This document shows positions 58,135-64,000 of a DNA stretch of 64,000 nucleotides, piece after piece (the first letter of the stretch is position 1; each line of letters opens with the position of its first letter). A program made the translations under genes and the position numbers. The notes beneath the pieces are model-generated. The model was not told the origin of the DNA, did no database searches, and worked only from the letters and a program-made list of their open reading frames with translations. The stretch comes from Perilla frutescens (lineage: Eukaryota > Streptophyta > Magnoliopsida > Lamiales > Lamiaceae): contig BRKX01000018.1 of assembly GCA_026008535.1 (NCBI GenBank), positions 20,158,088 to 20,222,087 on the forward strand, given 5' to 3'.

Positions 58135-58630
58135 TTCTTGTCCTCTCCCTCTACCGACTACGGCCGCCGTTGTGCCATCATTTCTCCAATCAAAATTGAA
58201 ATTTGTCCTGGCATTCTTCATTTCCAAGCCGACAAGAACCCTCTTCTCAAGTTAGCTAAAGATAATTCAAGCATAACCTAATCCAACACATTCACACAGC
58301 GGATCTTCTTTGACTCCCTCTTTGACATCGTCTGGTCACCAGAGTTCTCGAACATGAGCTTGGTCCACAAACCACTTTGTCCAGGACTCCGCCTCAAATC
58401 CAGTCGTTTCACATACCTTCGATCATGATCAAAGGCGGCGATGTGGAGGTTTTGGCTGAGAAACCGACATCGAATGTCGGCTAATTAGGTTCGAGACAGT
58501 AGAGTTCATCACATTATATGTGAGATTTTGGTAATTTAAATTTATGTGGGATGTCTACTGTGGTCTTCCGTCTGCAATTTCTCACTTCTGGTGGCAGCGA
58601 AAATAGCGACGGTGGCGAAGAAGATGAAGA
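58135..58630 (+). pseudogene. GC-richer coding-like relic, unrecognised
   Basis: In one frame the sequence reads EICPGILHFQADKNPLLKLA, a stop, then TQRIFFDSLFDIVWSPEFSN and MSLVHKPLCPGLRLKSSRF. The composition stands out from its AT-rich surroundings and looks like former exon sequence with at least one nonsense change. I cannot assign a family. A captured gene fragment or a decayed transposon gene are both possible. Confidence 0.3.
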
Positions 58631-61600
58631 AATCAGCTATGTTTTATTCAATTTTATTTTATTTTTTAATTTTATTTATTTATTTTTTTAATAAGGACAC
58701 TTAAGTAATTTTATAATTAATAAAAATAATAATTTGCTATACAACATATATGAACACTCATTTAAAATACGATAGACAATTAACATTGGTCCGCTCATTC
58801 AAAATACGATAGACAATTAACATTGGTTCACCCCTTTTACCGATTTCAAATATTAGTTCATTTTTATTGTTTTTATATTTTATAGAAATATCATTATCTG
58901 TTGGGTCTGAAAATTATTTTACATGTTATTCTAATGCATGATGTGCCTTATCATTTAAAAAAAAAATAAAAAATCTCATTATAGAACTTGATTGTCTAGG
59001 TTCTATATTTCCAAGAGAGCTCAAATTCTTGGTCCTTAGTGACATTGAAATGTTCACTACATTTAGTGGTAGTATATTTCCTTCGAGTAAAATATGTTGA
59101 AAAATAATAAATTTCCCAATGATTTATCATATTGATATAAATACATAATTTAACAAATTGAAAAATATTATATAATATAATCGATAAAAATATTGTAATA
59201 GTGTCAATAAATAATTTAACCAGATGTTCAAGATGCGTACGAGTTCTTACTTTAATAAGTTTGATGTTATACTCATGTTCAATATTCAAATGCTTACGGT
59301 GAGAATGTTAATACGTTCAGGATAAAAAAACTTTATAAGGTTAATGGAAAATAGTCTCCGACATATTTTCTGTTTGTTTTTTCTATTTATGTATGCACAA
59401 CATTTTTAATTTGAATTTTTATTTTTATATATTCATTTTTTAATTATTTATTATTCATATTGTTCAATATAATTGATTACTACTTATAATCAATTGTTAC
59501 ATTTAAATCAACATGTGCATCGCATATGTGAATTGATAATAAATAGATAAAAGAAAAGGTGACAATACAAACTCAATACCATCACAAATTACTAACAAAG
59601 AACATATATGGTGAATGTGGTGCATAGTTATGAATTTAAAAGTAAATGCTACAATACAGAAAATAAATAGCGAATAACAAATATCATCAAAATAACAACG
59701 CCGAGCCTAGCATTTAAATTGCACAACAACTATGTTTAATTAAATTGGTTTATGTATTGCGCACAAAAAGAAAAAATCAATGCATGTATAAATTTTTATT
59801 TCTCAATCAACTCTAATGAAGGTGTATAGAACCCAAGCCATTCGTTCACACCCAAAAAAAAAAAAAAAAAAGCCACCTAAAAAGCGGCTTATAGGTTTGG
59901 TTTTCCTTTTTCCGTTGCCTCTCAATCTTTTTTATCTTGAGGTCAACGTTCTCAAATCCGAATCCCACCACCAATACCACTAGGTGTGAGCCTGTCACGA
60001 TTTGCCAAGTGTGGTTTATCTCTCCTATGTGATTTGCAGACTATTAACAGGGGCAGGATTTACCTATGTGATTTGCAGACTATTAACAGGAACGAGATTT
60101 ACCCAATGCGTACCTCGGTAGCGTGACAAAAAAAATAAAGAAATAGTATTCGTTTGAGTACCTAATCGATCTTCATTAATCATATCCGCTCCTCAATCTC
60201 ATTATACAAATATAAACCTCCGAAAGCATGAACATGAGGATTGACATGGTATAACAACAAAATAAATAATTATACAAACCTCAATATTTAAACATAATTA
60301 AATTTAACAAAATTATATTTATTTTTACGTAACAAAATAAAACAGGAAATCTACTTAATTCATATTCTCGCAAAAAAATATTACGGAGCAAATTATTTAA
60401 ATTTTACAAAATAAATATTTTATTCGAGATTTTATTTTCTCCCCACTAAAATATTTTAATACCAACAATTGAAATATTGCTTATACATCATTTAGATTTA
60501 CATTTTGTTTTTACGAGAAATCAATTTTAGTGAAAGACATATATTGGCAACTAAAATTTATTTTTACAATATAATATAATGTATAATTTTACACCTTTTC
60601 TATAATTTTTATATTGAATAAATAACTAAAAATATGACATGTTGTAAAATATTATTATGATATGATTAATAACATACCAAGATAATATATAATAAATTAA
60701 AGTCTGATTAATGGGCACATTTTAAAAAGGTTAAGTAAAATAATTGAATACATCGACAAGACGACAAGTCTTATTTAATATATTGGCAAGCCTTATTTAA
60801 TATAATATATTTAATATTATGTATATGCAATATTTTTATTTTTACGAGAAATTAAGTTTACTGAAAGAAATATATCGGCAACTAAAATTTTATTTTTGCA
60901 ATGTAATATAATATAATATTTTACACTTTTTCTATTTTGATAATTAAGAAATTTAATTTAAATTAACTAAACTCAGTTGCGTAAATAAAAAATTCAAGAG
61001 GCACAATTCATTGATTCTCGCGCCAGAAACAGTGAAATAATTGAGTTTAGTAAAGAAAAATAAATAAGATCTAGAGTATCTAAAGAAAAATAAAAGTATA
61101 GACATCAACTTTATGGGATACACGTCAAAATATTAGATTATAAGACACTACCTTGAAATAGCATAGAATTTTCCCCGTTTTACTTCATAAAAATATAAAT
61201 AGATTTAGCTATCTTTCTATTGTACATAAACACACATTTAAAATAAAGAAACCCATCCTTTTCTCCTCTAACTCACGACTGCACATAAAATTAAAATAAT
61301 CCAAATAGAATACTTCTTTTTCAAATCAGTCTTTCTTTCTTTCTTTCTTTAAAATCCTCCGACTTCGCTGCACACATTCACAATTTTATTTTCATTTTGA
61401 TTCACAAGAAATAATTTTATCTACATAATTAGGAAAAATATACACACTATTCCCAAGAATAATGAAAACCAACCAACAATGAAGGATTTGAGGATTTTTT
61501 TTTCAAAATTAAAGCTCATTGAGACCAAGTTCGAAATTGAACATTCACGTCTTCATAAATCTTAAAATAAACAACGACAAAAGATAGAGGAAGGATAGAC

Positions 61601-61996
61601 GAAGTTATTGATATAAGTGCATGTTGGATCCGACCACCAGAAAAATTTGTTCATTAAACTAGAAATTAAAAAAGAGAAGTTTAAAACACATTTTTGAGAA
61701 AAAAAATTAGTCGGAGATAGGAATTTCCGATGATGAGCGACGGAGGTTTGATAGCGACGCTCTGCCTCCGTTCACATTGCCGGAAATCATTTAGAGAGAT
61801 GGGGGAGAAAAAAACATTAGCTCACTTTTAAAATGTAGAAGAAAATGAACTCAATATTGATTAAAAATGATATGTATATTTAGTTATTTGGGGCTTAAAA
61901 GCCCACTGGCTAAAATTAAATAAGAATTGGGCTTTTATTAATTAGCTTGTACTAAGCCAACTAGAAGAAAAATGGGCTCTAAGATAATAATTCTAA
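58631..61996. other. AT-rich intergenic stretch
   Basis: Holds a short duplication (58765-58825, GAACACTCATTTAAAATACG type), poly-A at about 59857-59872, a SINE-like piece at 59935-60000, and a leader-like patch near 61690-61800 (GACGGAGGTTTGATAGCGAC). At about 59510 CATGTGCATCGCATATG resembles a Helitron hairpin but lacks a CTRR end. No gene is supported. Confidence 0.4.
60028..60106. repeat. Tandem duplication of about 41 bp
   Basis: CTATGTGATTTGCAGACTAT followed by TAACAGG and a GATTTACC end is repeated head to tail with a few changes. Confidence 0.8.
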
Positions 61997-62720
61997 GGAT
62001 AATTCTAAACATAACCCCTATTTTACTCTTTAAAGCCCCCGTATTTATTTATAATAAAAGATATTACTAGAAATTTCTATTTTAACCTTTGTTATATATA
62101 ATATATATATATTTATTCTTTAGAAATTTTAATCATCAGCCCCGCCCATTCTTTTTCCTTTTAGATTTTACGGCCCTCAGTTTTTTTTTCTTCTTTTTTT
62201 TTTTCCAGATTTTACAGCGTTGATATGATGTCTTTTCATTTATAGATGTGCTTTCATGTTTTTGGACATCAATAACCAAACTTGTAGAAGAGGAATTCTT
62301 GATCCAAAAAATTAATTTTTTATCAATTTTCGCAACTTCACGATAAACTGTTATTTGGAATTGAACTTCAGCCTAAATCATTTTTATCTTCCTACATTGA
62401 AACAGTAAAAGATGAGCTTGAAGGTGCCAAAAATAGGTTGAAAATAAAAGATGTCATGGAGTCTCTCCAAAAGTTTTTTTTTCCTTGTTTGATCGAGCCT
62501 ATTGTATATTTTGGAATGGGGAGTGACGATGGTTGACTTTTTTTAATTTTTTTAAAAAAATATGAAAAATGGGAGCTATAATTTTGGGGGCTTTAATCTA
62601 TTTAGGTATGATTTTTAAATGATGGCTACGAGGGTAAAAATGTCTAATAGAATAATTCATATATTTTAATAATTTTGGAGGCTCTAAGAAGAAAAATGGG
62701 GGTTGTATTTAGAATTACCC
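61997..62720. mobile_element. MULE-type MITE with perfect 9-bp target duplication
   Basis: The ends GGATAATTCTAAACATAACC and the reverse complement of GGTTGTATTTAGAATTACCC are inverted repeats of about 22-24 bp. The flanks are TAATTCTAA on both sides (61988-61996 and 62721-62729). Nine bases is the Mutator-type duplication. At 724 bp without a transposase it is non-autonomous, and it encloses a coding-like stretch at 62303-62536. Confidence 0.85.
62303..62536 (+). pseudogene. Coding-like fragment inside the MULE-type MITE
   Basis: A 77-codon frame without an ATG start reads FGIELQPKSFLSSYIETVKD, ELEGAKNRLKIKDVMESLQK and FFFPCLIEPIVYFGMG before TGA. Composition and codon pattern look like a helical, charged protein segment and differ from the AT-rich rest of the element. 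This is what a Pack-MULE-style captured exon would look like. I do not recognise the source protein. Confidence 0.4.
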
Positions 62721-62884
62721 TAATTCTAATAATATAACACAAAGGCCCAACTTCTTAATATTGCCCAGTTGCAACGTTTTGAGGTATTACAATATGTATC
62801 ATAAATTTTAAACTTGCGACTATGAGTTTGGGGTTATGAATCTGTGGAATTTATGGTATCATCTCTGTTGTGTTAAGCACGCTA

Positions 62885-63535
62885 ATGGTGTTTCCTCTTC
62901 CTGTTTTTTCTTTTGAGAGGAGTGAGCTTATTCTTTCTGCTTATCGTGAGGTGCATCAATAAATTGAGGTGATCTCTCGACTTCAGGTTTTTGCTGGTGA
63001 TAAGCATTGGTCTTATTCTCGAGAGGGGTGTTGTCGGGTTGATGTTGATGCTATTTTCAATCATATCTTGAGATTGTATGGTTTATGTGTGATTGTTTAA
63101 AACTCTAATGGTTCTAATACTGTAGCTCTTACAAAGCCTATAAAGCACCATGCTTCTACTCTTGGTGCTGAAATTTTTACCTGCTATTAGTGGTATCAAC
63201 CTGTGTTTGGAGAAGGGTATTGCGCGTGTGTTGTTGTTTCGGATTCAATTCTTACAGTCCAGGTTTTAACATATTTAAATGTTGACATCTTGACGATTGC
63301 ATTATCGTTGACGAGCTTCGGGATTTTAGGTTGATGGTTAGTGGAGGTTTGGTCCTAAAAGTTTCTCATATGTAAGGCCAATATAGCAACTCATAGTTCA
63401 GCTCAATTTGTTGCTCCTCTGTCGGATGTAGTCAAGTGGGTCTCAGGTTACCCACCTTGACTTGAGCATCTTGTTTCTTTCGATTGTTCGACAATTTAAT
63501 TCAAGGTTTTTGAGCTTCAAAAAAAAAAAAAAAAA
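62885..63535 (+). pseudogene. Truncated L1-type LINE, RNase H end with poly-A tail
   Basis: Across several frameshifts and stops the plus strand reads CCRVDVDAIFNHILRLYGLC, ALTKPIKHHASTLGAEIFTC, VVVSDSILTVQVLT and DCIIVDELRDFRLMVSGG, then AQFVAPLSDVVKWVSGYPP. This follows the order of the RNase H domain at the carboxyl end of plant L1-like ORF2 proteins. It ends in a run of 17 A (63519-63535), as expected for a 3' LINE end. Reverse transcriptase and endonuclease are missing (5' truncation), and the frame is broken, so it is a dead copy inserted just right of the MULE-type MITE. No target duplication was identified. Confidence 0.7.
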
Positions 63536-64000
63536 CAATCCGAAGTTTGAAAGATAAAACTATACATTTAAATCCTAAAAAATCATATTTATTTTTTAGT
63601 TAATTTTCAATTTTTTTAACAAATTTAATAAAACATTATTAAAAATGATAAAAAATTCTAAATAAATAATTCCTTTAGAGGAAAATAAATAATTCTTTTA
63701 GAGGAAAATAAATAATTTTTAAGCCTTATATTGAGAGTTTCAATCATTAAGGATTTAAAAATTGATAAATTTTATATTTCAAAGTTTAAATTAATAGTTA
63801 TTTTTCTTTGAAGCTCTAAATTGATAAAATGCAAAACACATCATTAAGTCCTTATTCTTTTACTATTAGGTCGGTCCCTGTATTTCCTTTGTTTCATTAG
63901 GTCCTTGTACACATTTTTTTCATTTTAATAAGCGCTTGTGTTTTTATGTTGATTTCATGATGTCTTATTTAAATGATCAAGTTACGTTTTCCCGTTAAAA
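63536..64000. other. AT-rich sequence with a partial repeat at the window end
   Basis: A duplicated TTTAGAGGAAAATAAATAAT block lies at 63675-63720. From about 63845 AGTCCTTATTC...AGGTCGGTCCCTGTATTTCC resembles the start of a plant MITE, cut by the window end. Confidence 0.35.

Noticed and set aside
59500..59530. Helitron 3' hairpin CATGTGCATCGCATATG
   Set aside because: Stem resembles the family, but there is no CTRR within the expected distance on either strand.

Overview
The window is AT-rich plant nuclear DNA, probably from a eudicot. It holds two intact intron-less aspartyl protease genes in a dense bed of decayed and nested transposable elements. The plant assignment rests on the A1B nepenthesin-type proteases, the MuDR/SWIM transposase, DUF1985/ULP-like transposon genes, a PIF/Harbinger DDE fragment, an L1-type RNase H remnant and plant-style Helitron ends. 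An asterid host is only a guess. No tRNA, rRNA, CRISPR or organellar gene was recognised.

Region by region. 1-10.4 kb is a mosaic of related repeat units with recurring GGCCGTRC-type and TGACAAYTCAACTTT motifs, including a 1.5 kb inverted-repeat element and two copies of a roughly 1 kb GC-richer segment; it starts with a DUF1985 gene fragment. 10.5-13.4 kb (minus strand) is a multi-exon ULP1-protease/DUF1985 gene of the kind carried by Mutator-like elements (MULEs), broken by several stop codons. 15.1-19.9 kb holds a 600-bp tandem repeat, GA-rich minisatellites and short gene pieces: a MACPF/CAD1-like first-exon fragment and two small exon-like stretches. 20.2-22.7 kb is a complete non-autonomous Helitron inside a 192-bp tandem repeat, so a related repeat copy gives the uninterrupted site. 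24.8-26.2 kb (minus) is protease gene 1. 26.3-36.9 kb is intergenic, with an LTR-like duplication, a hAT-type element carrying a nested CACTA MITE, a second hAT-like element and an A/C-rich minisatellite. 36.9-38.3 kb (plus) is protease gene 2, divergent from gene 1.

38.3-45.3 kb contains isolated Helitron 5' ends and a decayed MULE with convergent genes: a DUF1985 gene on the plus strand and a MuDR/SWIM transposase on the minus strand. Each gene is preceded by arrays of TCACG/CGTGA palindromes. 47.1-48.8 kb is a PIF/Harbinger element with 240-bp inverted ends. 49.8-52.3 kb is a second full copy of the 20.2 kb Helitron in the opposite orientation. The rest is AT-rich, with a Tourist-like MITE (56.2-57.1 kb), a MULE-type MITE with a perfect 9-bp target duplication that carries a coding-like fragment (62.0-62.7 kb), and a truncated LINE with a poly-A tail (62.9-63.5 kb).

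The two proteases are the only genes that look functional. They are clear paralogues with secretion signals, probably extracellular, and related to the ASPG1 (ASPARTIC PROTEASE IN GUARD CELL 1) group. Everything else records element insertion, capture of gene fragments and decay.
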